A model generated the notes under the pieces. That model had not been told where the DNA came from. It did no database searches and worked only from the letters and a program-made list of their open reading frames with translations. This document shows, piece by piece, positions 1 to 9,669 of a DNA stretch of 64,000 bases (the stretch's first letter is position 1; every line of letters begins with the position of its first letter). Source of the DNA: Burkholderia humptydooensis (lineage in GTDB: Bacteria; Pseudomonadota; Gammaproteobacteria; Burkholderiales; Burkholderiaceae); NCBI RefSeq assembly GCF_001513745.1, contig NZ_CP013382.1, positions 2,849,544 through 2,913,543 on the forward strand, read 5' to 3'. The position numbers and the translations under genes are program-made.

Positions 1-977
1 AGATTGTTCTTGCCCTGCTGCAGCAGCTCGCCGAGGCTCGGCGTGGGCGGCGGCACGCCGAGGCCGAGGAAATCGAGGCTCGTCAGCGACAGGATCGCCG
101 CGCTCATCCGGAACGGCAGGAACGTGATGACGGGCGTGAGGCTGTTCGGCAGCACGTGCCGCCAGATGATCTGCCCGTTCGTGAGCCCCATCGTGCGCGC
201 GGCCCTCACGTAGTCGAGCGCGCGGTTGCGCAGGAACTCGGCGCGCACGTAGTCGGACAGCACGAGCCAGCCGAACATCGACAGCAGGATGAACAGCAGC
301 CACAGCGTCGGCTCGAAGATCGCCGCGAAGATGATCAGCAGGTACAAGTCGGGCAGCGCGCTCCAGATCTCGATCAGGCGCTGCCCGATCAGGTCGGTTC
401 GCCCGCCGTAGAAGCCCTGCAGCGCGCCCGTCAGCACGCCGATCGCGACGCCCGACACCGTCAGCGCGATCGCCATCAGCACCGACAGCCTGAAGCCGTA
501 CAGCAGCCTCGACAGCACGTCGCGGCCGAACTGGTCGGTGCCGAGCCAGTTGCTCGCCGACGGCGGCGCCGGATACGGGCGCGACGCGAAATAATCGATC
601 GTGTCGTAGCGGTAGCGGTTCGGCGGATAGATCGCGAAATTGCCGTTCGATTCGATCTTCGCGCGGATGTACGGATCGAGATAGTTCGTCTTCGCCGGGA
701 AATCGCCGCCGAAGCGCGTCTCCGGGTAGTCCTTCACGATCGGAAAATAGTAGTGCCCCGCGTAGCGGACGACGAGCGGGCGATCGTTGGACAGCACGTC
801 GGCGAACAGGCTGACCGCGAACAGCGCGGCGAAGATCACGAGGCTCCAGTAGCCGAGCCGCTGGCTGCGAAACCGCAGCCACGTGCGCCGCCACGGCGAC
901 GGCGACGCCGCGCACGCGGCGCACGCGGGATCAGCGGTCCACGCGGTGGAATTGGATGCGGGGGTCGACGAGGACAT
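1..977 (-). CDS. yejE: ABC transporter permease YejE (3' end outside window)
   Basis: Inner-membrane permease of a peptide/oligopeptide importer of the YejABEF type (microcin C uptake in E. coli). The frame reads through a hydrophobic segment after residue 35, then a long periplasmic stretch, then the conserved permease core, with the cytoplasmic-loop sequence YVRAARTMGL that contacts the ATPase. The ATG at 975-977 lies inside yejB, giving a 47-bp overlap; no later start fits, because the protein is in frame from there and the next codons read SSTPASNS. About 325 residues are visible and the stop lies past the left edge. The ATPase gene yejF is expected next but is not in the window. The family call is firm; the substrate is inferred. 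Confidence 0.9.
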   Translation of the reverse strand, partial: MSSSTPASNSTAWTADPACAACAASPSPWRRTWLRFRSQRLGYWSLVIFAALFAVSLFADVLSNDRPLVVRYAGHYYFPIVKDYPETRFGGDFPAKTNYLDPYIRAKIESNGNFAIYPPNRYRYDTIDYFASRPYPAPPSASNWLGTDQFGRDVLSRLLYGFRLSVLMAIALTVSGVAIGVLTGALQGFYGGRTDLIGQRLIEIWSALPDLYLLIIFAAIFEPTLWLLFILLSMFGWLVLSDYVRAEFLRNRALDYVRAARTMGLTNGQIIWRHVLPNSLTPVITFLPFRMSAAILSLTSLDFLGLGVPPPTPSLGELLQQGKNN

Positions 978-1983
978 AGCAGACGTCAGCGATGAGTTTG
1001 GTGACGAGACCGATCAGCGTGAACAGGAACAGCGAGCCGAGCACGACCGGATAGTCGCGGCGGATCACCGAGTCGTAAGACAGTTGCCCCATGCCGTCGA
1101 GCGAGAACAGCGTCTCGATCAGCAGGTTGCCGTTCAGGAACGCGCCGACGAACGCGGCGGGCAGGCCGGTGACGAGCGGAATCGCCGCGTTGCGCAGCAC
1201 GTGCTTCCAGAGCACGTCGCGCTCGGGCGCGCCCTTCGCGCGCGCGGTCAGCACGTATTGCCGGCCGATCTCTTCGAGGAACGTGTTCTTCGTCAGGATC
1301 GTGACGATCGCGAAATTGCCGACCACCGACGCGGTGACGGGCAGCACGATGTGCCACAGATAATCGAGCGCCTTGCCGAGCGCGGTGAGCTCGTCGAAGT
1401 TGTCCGACGTGAGGCCGCGCATCGGAAACACCTGCCAGAACGTGCCGCCGCCGAACAGCATCAGCAGCAGCACGCCGAGCACGAAGCCGGGAATCGCGTA
1501 GCCGGCGAGCACGAGCACGCTCGTCACGGTATCGAAGCGCGAGCCGTTGCGCACGGCCTTCGCGATGCCGAGCGGCACCGAGATCAGATACGTGAGGATC
1601 ACCGTCCAGAGCCCGAGCGTGATCGACACGGGCAGCTTCGAGCGGATCACGTCCCACACGCTCGCATGCGCGTAGTACGACTGACCGAGATCGAACGTCG
1701 CGTAGCTCTCGAGCATCAGCGCGTAGCGCGTGAGCGGCGGCTTGTCGAAGCCGAACTGCTTCTTGATCTGCTCGATCTGCTGCGGATCGACGCCCTGGCT
1801 GCCGTGATAGCCGCCGCCCGCGCCGCCCGCCTCGCCGCCGCGCGCGGTGCCGTGGCGCAGTTGCGTCAGCACCTGCTCGACCGGGCCGCCCGGCACGAAC
1901 TGCGTGACGACGAACGTGATCGTCACGACCCCGACGAGCGTCGGCACCATCAACAGCAATCGTCTGACTATGTAAGCAAGCAT
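931..1983 (-). CDS. yejB: ABC transporter permease YejB
   Basis: First permease of the YejABEF-type peptide importer, 350 residues. It starts with a hydrophobic segment (MLAYIVRRLLLMVPTLVGVV) typical of DppB/OppB/YejB, carries an extra periplasmic region around residues 40-95 including a Gly/Ala-rich insert, and has the YVLTARAKG-type loop before the last membrane segments. A GGGGAG ribosome-binding site sits 5 bases before the ATG, in the 12-bp gap after yejA. It overlaps yejE by 47 bp, so translation of the two is probably coupled. Confidence 0.92.
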   Translation of the reverse strand: MLAYIVRRLLLMVPTLVGVVTITFVVTQFVPGGPVEQVLTQLRHGTARGGEAGGAGGGYHGSQGVDPQQIEQIKKQFGFDKPPLTRYALMLESYATFDLGQSYYAHASVWDVIRSKLPVSITLGLWTVILTYLISVPLGIAKAVRNGSRFDTVTSVLVLAGYAIPGFVLGVLLLMLFGGGTFWQVFPMRGLTSDNFDELTALGKALDYLWHIVLPVTASVVGNFAIVTILTKNTFLEEIGRQYVLTARAKGAPERDVLWKHVLRNAAIPLVTGLPAAFVGAFLNGNLLIETLFSLDGMGQLSYDSVIRRDYPVVLGSLFLFTLIGLVTKLIADVCYVLVDPRIQFHRVDR

Positions 1984-1995
1984 CGTCGCTCCCCG

Positions 1996-3912
1996 CTACG
2001 CGGCCGGGCCCGGCTTCGACGCGGCTGCGCCGCTCGCCGGCTGCTTCCGGAACCAGTAGTCGATGATCCAGTCCTCGTATTGATAGGATGCCGGAATGAC
2101 GGACGGATGCCCGTACGTCGTCTTGTAGGCGATCCGCGCGTTCGGCAGGTAGTACTGCGGCACGAGGATGTACAGGTTGATCAGCACGCGGTCGAGCGCG
2201 TGCGTCGCCGTTTGCAGATCGTCGAGCGTATCCGCCGCGAGCGCCGCGCGGATCAGCGCGTCGACCGCCTTCGAGCGCACGCCCGGATAATTCTCGGAGC
2301 CGACTTCCGACGCCGCCGCGCTGCCGAAGCGGCGCACGAGCTCCGCGCCGGGAATCGTGACGGGCGGATAGATGAACGTCGTCATGTCGTACTGGAAGTT
2401 GTCGAGGCGCTTCTGATACAGCGCGCTGTCGATCTCGTGCATGTACGCGCGGATGCCGAGCATGCCGAGCGCCTGGATGTACGGCAGGATCAGCCGGTCC
2501 ATGCCGGGCTCGTCGTCCATGATCTCGATCGTCATCGGCGCGCCGCTCGCGTCGCGCAGCGCGCCGTCGCGATAATGCCAGCCGGCCTGCGCGAGCAGAT
2601 CGCGCGCCAGCTTCAGGTTCGCGCGCAGCGAGCCGGGCGGCAGCGTCGTCGGCTGCCTGACCATCGGGCCGAACACTTCGGGCGGCAGCTCCGCGCGGAA
2701 CGGCTCCAGCAGCGCGCGCTCCTTGTCGCTCGGCAACCCGGACGCGCCGAACGGGCTCGCTTCCCAGAAGCTGTTCGTGCGGCGGTACTGGCCGTAGAAC
2801 ATCATCCGGTTCATCCAGTCGTAGTCGAACGCGAGCGCGAGTGCGTGACGCACGCGCACGTCGCGGAACTTCGGCTCGCGCATGTTGATGAGGAAACCCT
2901 GCATCTGCGCGGGGCCGTCCGCGAACTCGCCCTTCTTCAGCATGCCGTTGCGGAAGTTCTTGCCGACGTAGCGGCGCGCCCACTGCGTCGAGCTGTATTC
3001 CATCCGCACGTCGACGTCGCCCGCCTTGAACGCCTCGAGCATCGTGTATTGATCGAGGTACAGCTTGAACGACACGCGCGCGAAGCGGAACATCCCGCGC
3101 CGCGCCGGCAGATCGGCCGCCCAGTATTGCGGATCGCGCGCATAGACGATCTGCTTGTCGTTCTTGCGCTGCTCGATCCGGTACGCGCCGCTTGCGATCG
3201 GCGGAACGTTCACGATCTGGTCGAACGGCGGCCGCGTGCCGTCCGGCCGCTGCCCCCATTTCGGCGAGAACACCGGCAGATCGCCCGCGATCAGCGGCGC
3301 CGCGCGCTCGGGGCGCTTGAAATCGAAGCGGACCGTCAGCCGGTCGATCACCGTCGCGCGCTTGATGATCGCGAATTGCGCGTTGACGAGCGGCGACGCC
3401 TGCGGGCTCGTCAGCGTATCGAACGAATACTTGACGTCGGCCGCCGTGATCGGATCGCCGTTCGAGAAGCGTGCGGCCGGATTGATGTGGAACGTCGCCG
3501 AGCCGCGGTCGGGCGCGACGTCCACGTTGTCCGCGATCAGCGGATATTCGGAGGCGAGCTCGTCCCAGCTACGCTGCATCAGCGTGTCGAACATCAGGTT
3601 CTGGATGTCCGGCGCGGGCGAGCCGCGCACGAGGAACGGGTTCAGCGAATCGTAGCTCTGCGCTTCGTTGTAGTTCTCGAAATTCAGCACGCCGTCGTTC
3701 GGCGCGTCGGGGGCCGCATAGTCGAAGTGCGTGAAGCCCGGCGGATACTTCGGCTCGCCGTATTGCGCGAGCGCCGTCGCGGCAACCGCGCTCGACGGCG
3801 CAGCGGCGCAGGCGGCGAACGCCGCGCACACGACGGCCGCGATTCGCGCGGTCTCCCGCACGCGCGTCGCGAAGCGCGCGACGGTCGGCAAACGCAACTT
3901 CATGGGTCTCAT
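1996..3912 (-). CDS. yejA: Periplasmic oligopeptide-binding protein YejA
   Basis: Extracellular solute-binding protein family 5, the periplasmic receptor of the Yej importer. The 638-residue protein has a signal peptide with a hydrophobic run (RIAAVVCAAFAACAAAP) and cleavage near AVAA, followed by the SBP_bac_5 fold: an N-terminal LNPFLVRG-type segment, the IQNLMFDTLMQ strand and the C-terminal DDLQTATHALDRVL region. The start at 3912 is chosen because AGGTGA lies 4 bases upstream; a second ATG three codons later (3903) is possible. It is the first gene of yejABE. Specificity for peptides versus other solutes cannot be read from the sequence. Confidence 0.88.
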   Translation of the reverse strand: MRPMKLRLPTVARFATRVRETARIAAVVCAAFAACAAAPSSAVAATALAQYGEPKYPPGFTHFDYAAPDAPNDGVLNFENYNEAQSYDSLNPFLVRGSPAPDIQNLMFDTLMQRSWDELASEYPLIADNVDVAPDRGSATFHINPAARFSNGDPITAADVKYSFDTLTSPQASPLVNAQFAIIKRATVIDRLTVRFDFKRPERAAPLIAGDLPVFSPKWGQRPDGTRPPFDQIVNVPPIASGAYRIEQRKNDKQIVYARDPQYWAADLPARRGMFRFARVSFKLYLDQYTMLEAFKAGDVDVRMEYSSTQWARRYVGKNFRNGMLKKGEFADGPAQMQGFLINMREPKFRDVRVRHALALAFDYDWMNRMMFYGQYRRTNSFWEASPFGASGLPSDKERALLEPFRAELPPEVFGPMVRQPTTLPPGSLRANLKLARDLLAQAGWHYRDGALRDASGAPMTIEIMDDEPGMDRLILPYIQALGMLGIRAYMHEIDSALYQKRLDNFQYDMTTFIYPPVTIPGAELVRRFGSAAASEVGSENYPGVRSKAVDALIRAALAADTLDDLQTATHALDRVLINLYILVPQYYLPNARIAYKTTYGHPSVIPASYQYEDWIIDYWFRKQPASGAAASKPGPAA

Positions 3913-4062
3913 CGTCACCTGCGTATGATCGCATCGGCATCGCGCCGATGCGGAGTCAATTCGAGCGGCGCGCACGGCGCAAGGCGCGCTTCGCGGCTGA
4001 CGCCGCGCGTGCGGTTCGCATCATCGCGATTCATGGCCAAGCCGTCGCCGCCCGGCATCGGG

Positions 4063-4108
4063 CAAAAAGAGGCCGCTCCAAAGGGGTGGTTAGGGAAGCG
4101 GAGCGGCC
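4063..4108 (-). terminator. Rho-independent terminator after the TonB-dependent receptor
   Basis: Read on the minus strand, a 9-bp perfect stem (GGCCGCTCC / GGAGCGGCC, 4100-4108 and 4071-4079) encloses a loop of about 20 bases and is followed by TCTTTTT. It lies 33 bp past the receptor stop codon, so it should separate the receptor from the yej genes. Confidence 0.75.
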
Positions 4109-4140
4109 CGTCGAATGCCGAAGGACGATGCGGGGCGGCG

Positions 4141-6972
4141 TCAGAACCGGTACGTCGCGCCGACCTGGATCACGCGGCCGTAGTACATGTACAGCGACTG
4201 GTCGTAGCCGTTCTGGTTGAGCGCGTTTTGCCAGACCGGATCGAACGGCGGCGCACGGTCGAAGATGTTGTTGATCCCGCCGTACAGCGTCCAGTTCTTG
4301 AAGCCGGTGTAGCTCGCGTACAGGTTGAACTGGCTGTACGACCCGACGTGATCCGCCGCCTGCGTCGGCGCGGCTACGCCGAGCGCCTGCGCATACGGCC
4401 CCGTGAATTCCCAGCTCAGCGTCGCATTCCACTTGCGATACGCCCAGTTCAGCGACGTATTGCCCTTCCAGCGCGGAATGCTCGCGCCGAACGGCTGCGT
4501 GATCGCGAAGTTGTTGCCCGCCGAATCGACGGTCGCCGCGCCCGGGAAGCCGATGTTGAAGTGATGCACGTACGCCCAGTCCGCCGACAGCGTGAACGTG
4601 CCGTACTTCGTCGGCAGCGCCTGGCGGAACGTCATTTCGAAGCCGTCGGTTTCGAGCGTGCCGAGGTTCTGGTACGGCAGCACGACGTACGTGATCTGCC
4701 CCGTCACCGGATCGCGCACGACCTGCGACGGGTTGTTGGCCGCGACGACCGAGTTCAGGCTCGCCTGGCCGATCACGTTGTCGATGAAGATCTTGTAGAA
4801 ATCGAAGCCGAAGTCCGTGTAGCGCGTGGGCGAAGCCTGGAAGCCGATGTTGATGTTGCGCGTGCGCTCGGGCTGCAGGCTCGTGTTGCCGGTCTGCAGC
4901 GTGTTGATGAGCGAGTTGCCGAACGTTTGCAGGCCGATGTTCTGCGAAGGCGTGTTCTCGACGAACGTCGGCGCGCGGAAGCCGCGATTGTACGAGCCGT
5001 ACATCGTGAATTCCTTGATCGGCTGATAGCGTAGCGCGAAGCGGGGCGAGAACGCGCCGCCGAAGTCGCTGTAATGGTCGTAGCGGCCCGACTGGCTGAA
5101 CGTCAGGTTCTTGATGATCGGGATGTCGAACTGATAGTAGACCGCCGCGACGTTGCGCGAACCGCTCACCGATTGGGTGAGCGGATTCAGGACCTGCCCG
5201 CTCAATGCCTCGGAACCCTGGCCGATGAACTCGCTTTCATGCAGGAACTGCGCACCGAGGCCGAAGCCGACGTCGCCCGTGGGCAGCTTGAACAGGTTCG
5301 GCGTCGACAGCGTCGCGTCGAGCGCATCGAGCTTCGATACGCCCAGGTTGCTCGTCTTCATGTACAGGCCGTTGAACGCGTTCGGCGTCGCCGACGGATT
5401 CGCGAAGTTGAGCGTGCCGTTCTGATAGATGTCGTTGACGACGGATGCGTTCAGCACGTTGTTGAACGTGTTGGACACGACGCTCTGCGAGTGCGTGTAC
5501 GCGGCCGACCAATCCCAGTCGCCGTACGGCAGCGCGAACGAACCCTTGACGCCCGTCGCGGCGCGCCAGAAGTTCGAGCTCGTCCGGTCGGACGCCGCTG
5601 CCGGGAACGTATACGCAAGCGGCGTGTCGACGCCGAACGGGTTGTACGGATTGCTCGCCGGCACGACCGAATTGAACTGGCTCAGCTTGCCGGTCGCCGG
5701 ATTGAGCACGAGGCTCGGCGTCGTCGGGCTGCCCACCGTCAGCACGCCGTTGTTCTGCACCGTCGTGTTGTTGCTTTCCCACAGATCGGCGAACGCGGTC
5801 GTCTTGTCGTCGATCTTGAAATCGGCATGCACCTTCGCGCTCAGGCGCTCGGTCCACGGCGCGATCGACGTCGACTCCGCCGAGTTGAAGCCGCACACCG
5901 TGCCGCCCATGCCGGCGCCCGCGCTCAGATAGTTGCTCGCGGCGGGTCGCACGGCGCCGCCGAACGGGCAATTGCTCAGCGCCTGCGCGGTCGCGCCGCC
6001 GTTGGTCTGCCAGAACGAAGGCGCGAGCAGCGACAGGCCGCCCGCGCGGTTCGTGAAGTCCTGGTTCTTCGTCGTGTCGCGATCGGCGATCGTGAAGCCG
6101 TTCGACTTGTAGTAGCTCGCGGCCGCCGTGATGTTGAAGCGGTCCGAGTTCAGATTGCCGAAGCCGCCGAGAATGCTGAACTTCGTCGTGCCGTCGCCGC
6201 CTTGCGTCGCGCCAGAGTAGCTGCCGTCGAGTTGCAGCCCCTGGTAATTGTGCTTCGTGATGATGTTGACGACGCCCGCGATCGCGTCCGAGCCGTACTG
6301 CGATACGGCGCCCGTCTTCACGATCTCGATGCGGTCGATGATGTTCAGGGGAAGCGTGTTGAGGTCGAAGAACGTATCGGTGCCGTTCGACGCGAACGCG
6401 TACGGCGCGACGCGCTGGCCGTCGACCATCACGAGCGAATATTTTTCGCTCAGGCCGCGCAGCGCGATGCCCGCGCCGCCCGCCGCGAAGCCGTTCGTCT
6501 GCCCTTCGCTCCAGCTACTCGCGGAGTTCGCCGACACGCCGCGCAGGAAGTCCGCAACGTTCGTGTAGCCGCTGTCCTGAATGTCCTTCGCGGTGACGGT
6601 CTGGACTTGCTGGAAGCCGACCTTGTCGGCGCTTCGAATCAGCGAGCCCGTCACTTCGAAGCGCTTGATCTGTGCGACGCCCGGCTTCGCTTCCGGCGCG
6701 GCGGGCGGCGTGCCCGTTGCGGCCGCGCCGGAAGCGGGCGCGGGCGCGGCCGCGGCAGGCGCGGAGACGGCCCCCGTCGCGCTCGCCGCGCCCGTCGCGC
6801 CAGTCGCCGCGTCCGCCTGAGCGAGCGCGATGCCCGAGCCCTGTGCAGGCGCCGCGGCGGCGCCCAGCGCCGGCTGGCTCTGCGCGAACGCGGGCGCCGC
6901 CAGCGTGGCAGTCAGCGCCAGTTCGGCCCAGACGATCCGCTTGATCGCCGACGCCAATATTCTTTGCTTCAT
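4141..6972 (-). CDS. TonB-dependent outer-membrane receptor
   Basis: A 943-residue ligand-gated outer-membrane channel energised by TonB. A signal peptide (cleavage near APAFA) is followed by an Ala/Pro-rich segment of roughly 70 residues, then the plug domain (GSLIRSADKVGF, DIQDSGYTNVADFLRG, the VDGQRV strand and the YGSDAIAGVVNIIT segment), then a long beta-barrel ending in the terminal aromatic of VGATYRF. The ATG at 6972 has GAGGGGAAAG directly upstream; upstream in-frame sequence lacks signal-peptide character. There is no secretin/TonB-short N-domain, so no FecA-like signalling. It lies beside an XRE-cupin gene and 2 kb from a complete TonB-ExbBD operon. The ligand is unknown: siderophore, peptide or sugar are all possible. 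Confidence 0.92.
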   Translation of the reverse strand: MKQRILASAIKRIVWAELALTATLAAPAFAQSQPALGAAAAPAQGSGIALAQADAATGATGAASATGAVSAPAAAAPAPASGAAATGTPPAAPEAKPGVAQIKRFEVTGSLIRSADKVGFQQVQTVTAKDIQDSGYTNVADFLRGVSANSASSWSEGQTNGFAAGGAGIALRGLSEKYSLVMVDGQRVAPYAFASNGTDTFFDLNTLPLNIIDRIEIVKTGAVSQYGSDAIAGVVNIITKHNYQGLQLDGSYSGATQGGDGTTKFSILGGFGNLNSDRFNITAAASYYKSNGFTIADRDTTKNQDFTNRAGGLSLLAPSFWQTNGGATAQALSNCPFGGAVRPAASNYLSAGAGMGGTVCGFNSAESTSIAPWTERLSAKVHADFKIDDKTTAFADLWESNNTTVQNNGVLTVGSPTTPSLVLNPATGKLSQFNSVVPASNPYNPFGVDTPLAYTFPAAASDRTSSNFWRAATGVKGSFALPYGDWDWSAAYTHSQSVVSNTFNNVLNASVVNDIYQNGTLNFANPSATPNAFNGLYMKTSNLGVSKLDALDATLSTPNLFKLPTGDVGFGLGAQFLHESEFIGQGSEALSGQVLNPLTQSVSGSRNVAAVYYQFDIPIIKNLTFSQSGRYDHYSDFGGAFSPRFALRYQPIKEFTMYGSYNRGFRAPTFVENTPSQNIGLQTFGNSLINTLQTGNTSLQPERTRNINIGFQASPTRYTDFGFDFYKIFIDNVIGQASLNSVVAANNPSQVVRDPVTGQITYVVLPYQNLGTLETDGFEMTFRQALPTKYGTFTLSADWAYVHHFNIGFPGAATVDSAGNNFAITQPFGASIPRWKGNTSLNWAYRKWNATLSWEFTGPYAQALGVAAPTQAADHVGSYSQFNLYASYTGFKNWTLYGGINNIFDRAPPFDPVWQNALNQNGYDQSLYMYYGRVIQVGATYRF

Positions 6973-7257
6973 CTTTCCCCTCTCACTCGTCAGTAAGACC
7001 CCACCCGTTGCGCGCGGCAATCTCTTGAACTCCGCGCCCGACTCGCGGCGCTCGCGCACCGCCCCCGCTGCTGCCCGACTGCCCGCCGGACGCCGCCAAC
7101 CGATCGACGCGCCTGCGTCGTCACAATCGTTTCGCTTCTTTTCAATTTGTTAGGTTCCCGAAATTTCCACGATGAATGAAACCGCTTTGCATCGGCGTTT
7201 CCTTTCATCACGACATCAGGAATCCATCCGTATTGCTTCGGGAACCGCCCGGCACGC

Positions 7258-7833
7258 TCAGAACAACCGGGGCGTCCCCACCCAAACCACCAGCGCCTCG
7301 CTGTCGCCGCCGTTGCGCCATGCATGCGGCGTCGTCGATTCGTAATGCGCGGTATCGCCCGCCGCCAGCGTGAACGTCGCGCGCTCGAGCGTCAGCTCGA
7401 CGAGGCCGCTCACCACATACAGGAACTCCTCGCCCGCATGCGTCGTGACCTCCGAAACCGGCTGCCCGGCCGGCATCCGGACGAGAATCGCATCGAGCTG
7501 CCGGCCGTCGACGAGGTTCGTCAGACGCGCGAACGCGTTCGTCGAATTCGCGAGGCTGAAGTACCGGAGCGCCTCGTTGCGGCATACCGATCGCGCCTCC
7601 GTCGGCGCATCGACGAAGTACTGCATCGTCACGCCGAGCGCGCGAGCGATGCCGACGAGCGACGTGATCGACGGCGTCGCGCGTCCGCGCTCGACCTGCG
7701 ACAGAAACGGCTTCGATAGGCCGGCCGCCGCTGCTGCTTCGTCGAGCGTGAGCCCGAGCCGCTGCCGCAGCGCCCGCATCTTGTTGCCGATCGAGGCTGC
7801 GACTACTGCCGATTCGTCGAGTGGCAAAACCAT
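7258..7833 (-). CDS. XRE-family regulator with C-terminal cupin domain
   Basis: A DNA-binding regulator of 191 residues. The helix-turn-helix is near residues 15-70 (IGNKMRALRQRLGLTLDEAA, then GLSKPFLSQVERGRATPS), and the C-terminal half is a cupin (TTHAGEEFLYVVSG and GDTAHYESTTPHAWRN) that presumably binds a small ligand. This architecture is that of PuuR/SutR-like regulators. The start at 7833 gives MVLPLDESAV; there is no clear ribosome-binding site, and a longer in-frame version exists upstream to 7917. The gene lies between the TonB receptor and the TonB operon on the same strand, so control of one of them is a reasonable guess. Confidence 0.85.
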   Translation of the reverse strand: MVLPLDESAVVAASIGNKMRALRQRLGLTLDEAAAAAGLSKPFLSQVERGRATPSITSLVGIARALGVTMQYFVDAPTEARSVCRNEALRYFSLANSTNAFARLTNLVDGRQLDAILVRMPAGQPVSEVTTHAGEEFLYVVSGLVELTLERATFTLAAGDTAHYESTTPHAWRNGGDSEALVVWVGTPRLF

Positions 7834-8011
7834 GACAAGGCACAATCCCGCGATCAAGAATCGTTTGTGTTGAGGAAGCCGGCGCCTGCAACGCGCACGC
7901 GCCACGCGATACGACACCGTTCGTTTCGCCGATCAGCAAAGCCGCTCCTTTCCCGTGATTCATCGACAGCCGCCATTTCCCGCGCTTCGCGAGGCAGCAC
8001 GCGCGCGGCCG

Positions 8012-9211
8012 CTACCTCGACGCGACGAGCGCCCACAATCGCGCGAGATCCGCCGAACCGTCGCTGCCTCGCACGCTGCGGAAAGTCTGCACGGCGCGCG
8101 CCTTGTCGCCCGCGACGTAATACGCCTCGCCGAGCCGCAGCCGCGCTTCGTCGACGTGCTCGATGCCGCCCTTCGCAAGCGCTGCCTCCATCGCCGCGAT
8201 GCCTTGCTTCGTCTGCCCGGCGAACACGAGATTCATCCCTGCGTCGATCGGTGCGACGGGATTCGCGCTGTCGGCCGGCGACTGCGCGCGCTTCGCCGCG
8301 AGCGCCTGCAGCCGCTTCTCGCGATCCGCGCCCGCATCGCGCCCGAGCACGCCGGACGCAAAACCCTGGTCGATCACCTGCTTCGCTTCCGCCGCCGCGC
8401 CCGCGACGAGCGCGAGCTGCGTCATCTCCATGTACGCGTCGGCGCCGTTCAACACGCCCGTCGCGCGCCGCAAGCGGTACATGTCGAGGTCGAGCGACGA
8501 CAGATAGCCGGGCTTGTCGCGAATCGAACGGAACAGTTCGTCCCAATACGCCGGATTCGGGTGATACGCTACGAGCTTTTCGAGCGACGCCCGATAGGCC
8601 GCCCCGTCCTTCATCTTCTGCGCGCACGTGCCGAGCATCTGCAACTGCGCTTCGTCGGGCGCGCGCCCGGCGCGCGCCTGCGCCTCGACGCCCGGCTTGA
8701 GCTGGCCCACCACCGCCGCGCAGTCGTTCGACAGGTAGTACGACTGAACGAGCAGCGTGCGCATGTCGGGATCGCCGCCCCCCGCCTTCAGATAGCGCTG
8801 CGCGATCCTGATCGCCTGCGGGTAGTTCCGCTGCTGGAAGTAGACGCCTGCGAGCGCCGCCGTCGTGCGCTGCTCGTCGTCCTTCGACAGCCGCCCGGAA
8901 CCGAGCACCGCCTCGTACGCCTGGATCGCCGCGCCGGCATCGCCCGCCGCCATCGCGGCCGCGCCGCGCATCTGCTCGACCATGTAGGTCTCGTATGGCG
9001 TCTTGTTCGGCACCGCCGCGGCCTGCGCGATCTTGCCGAGCGCGTCGCGGTACTTGTGCGCGCGATACAGGTCCTGCGCGGCACTGAGCGGCCGCGCGAC
9101 GTCCGGGCGCAGCGATTCGGCGGCCGCCGCCGCGCCGAACGGCGCGGCAAGGACGCAGCAGCCTCCGAGCGCGGCCGCCAGCACGGCGCACTTCAACCAT
9201 CGTTGGATCAT
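8012..9211 (-). CDS. Periplasmic repeat-rich (TPR-like) protein of the TonB operon
   Basis: A 399-residue exported protein with an N-terminal signal peptide (MIQRWLKCAVLAAALGGCC then AAPFGAAAAA). The body is alpha-helical with degenerate tetratricopeptide-like units, for example LSAAQDLYRAHKYRDALGKI, AIQAYEAVLGSGRLSK and VYFQQRNYPQAIRIAQRYL near the N-terminus and FAGQTKQGIAAMEAALAKGG near the C-terminus. It is the last gene of tonB-exbB-exbD-exbD, 17 bp after the second exbD. TPR proteins are known partners of some TonB systems (TtpA/TtpC type), so a role as a periplasmic accessory is likely but inferred. The cysteine pair in the signal region does not form a good lipobox. Confidence 0.75.
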   Translation of the reverse strand: MIQRWLKCAVLAAALGGCCVLAAPFGAAAAAESLRPDVARPLSAAQDLYRAHKYRDALGKIAQAAAVPNKTPYETYMVEQMRGAAAMAAGDAGAAIQAYEAVLGSGRLSKDDEQRTTAALAGVYFQQRNYPQAIRIAQRYLKAGGGDPDMRTLLVQSYYLSNDCAAVVGQLKPGVEAQARAGRAPDEAQLQMLGTCAQKMKDGAAYRASLEKLVAYHPNPAYWDELFRSIRDKPGYLSSLDLDMYRLRRATGVLNGADAYMEMTQLALVAGAAAEAKQVIDQGFASGVLGRDAGADREKRLQALAAKRAQSPADSANPVAPIDAGMNLVFAGQTKQGIAAMEAALAKGGIEHVDEARLRLGEAYYVAGDKARAVQTFRSVRGSDGSADLARLWALVASR

Positions 9212-9228
9212 GGGAAACGCTCGCTTCG

Positions 9229-9660
9229 TTATTGCATGTACTGCTCGTTGCCGATCAGCCCGATCTTCGTCGCCCCGATGCGCTGCGCGGACGCGAGCAC
9301 CGCGGCGACGTCCCTGTACGGCACGAGCTTGTTCGGCCGCAGATGGATCTCCGCCTGCACCGGCTCGGCCGCGACCTGCGCGAGCTTCGCCTCGAGCGCC
9401 GCGCGGTTCGGCACGAGCGCGCCGTTCCAGGTCGTCGTGCCGTCGAAATCGATGTCGATCTGCACGATCTCGGGCTGCGTCGCAGGCGGCGGCGGATTGC
9501 CGATCGGCAGATTCATCTTGATCGAATGCATCTGGATCGGGATCGTGATGATCAACATGATCAGCAGCACGAGCATCACGTCGATGAGCGGCGTCGTGTT
9601 GATGTCGACCATCACGTCCGGCTCGCCGCCGCCACCGCCTGAAGATACGTTCATTCCCAT
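9229..9660 (-). CDS. exbD: ExbD-family biopolymer transport protein (second copy)
   Basis: A 143-residue subunit of the proton-driven TonB motor. A short cytoplasmic N-terminus with a Gly run precedes one membrane helix containing the essential aspartate (INTTPLIDVMLVLLIML), then a periplasmic domain. GGAGG lies 5 bases before the ATG at 9660. It is 9 bp downstream of the first exbD. The neighbouring paralogue has the same key residues but about half of the other positions differ, so the two are not a recent duplication. Confidence 0.92.
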   Translation of the reverse strand: MGMNVSSGGGGGEPDVMVDINTTPLIDVMLVLLIMLIITIPIQMHSIKMNLPIGNPPPPATQPEIVQIDIDFDGTTTWNGALVPNRAALEAKLAQVAAEPVQAEIHLRPNKLVPYRDVAAVLASAQRIGATKIGLIGNEQYMQ

Positions 9661-9669
9661 CGTCGCCTC

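Noticed and set aside
883..5034. Very long plus-strand reading frame (over 1300 codons) opposite yejA and the TonB receptor
   Set aside because: It is rich in Arg, Ala, Val and Asp with no domain, and mirrors real genes on the other strand. High-GC DNA often gives such stop-free antisense frames.
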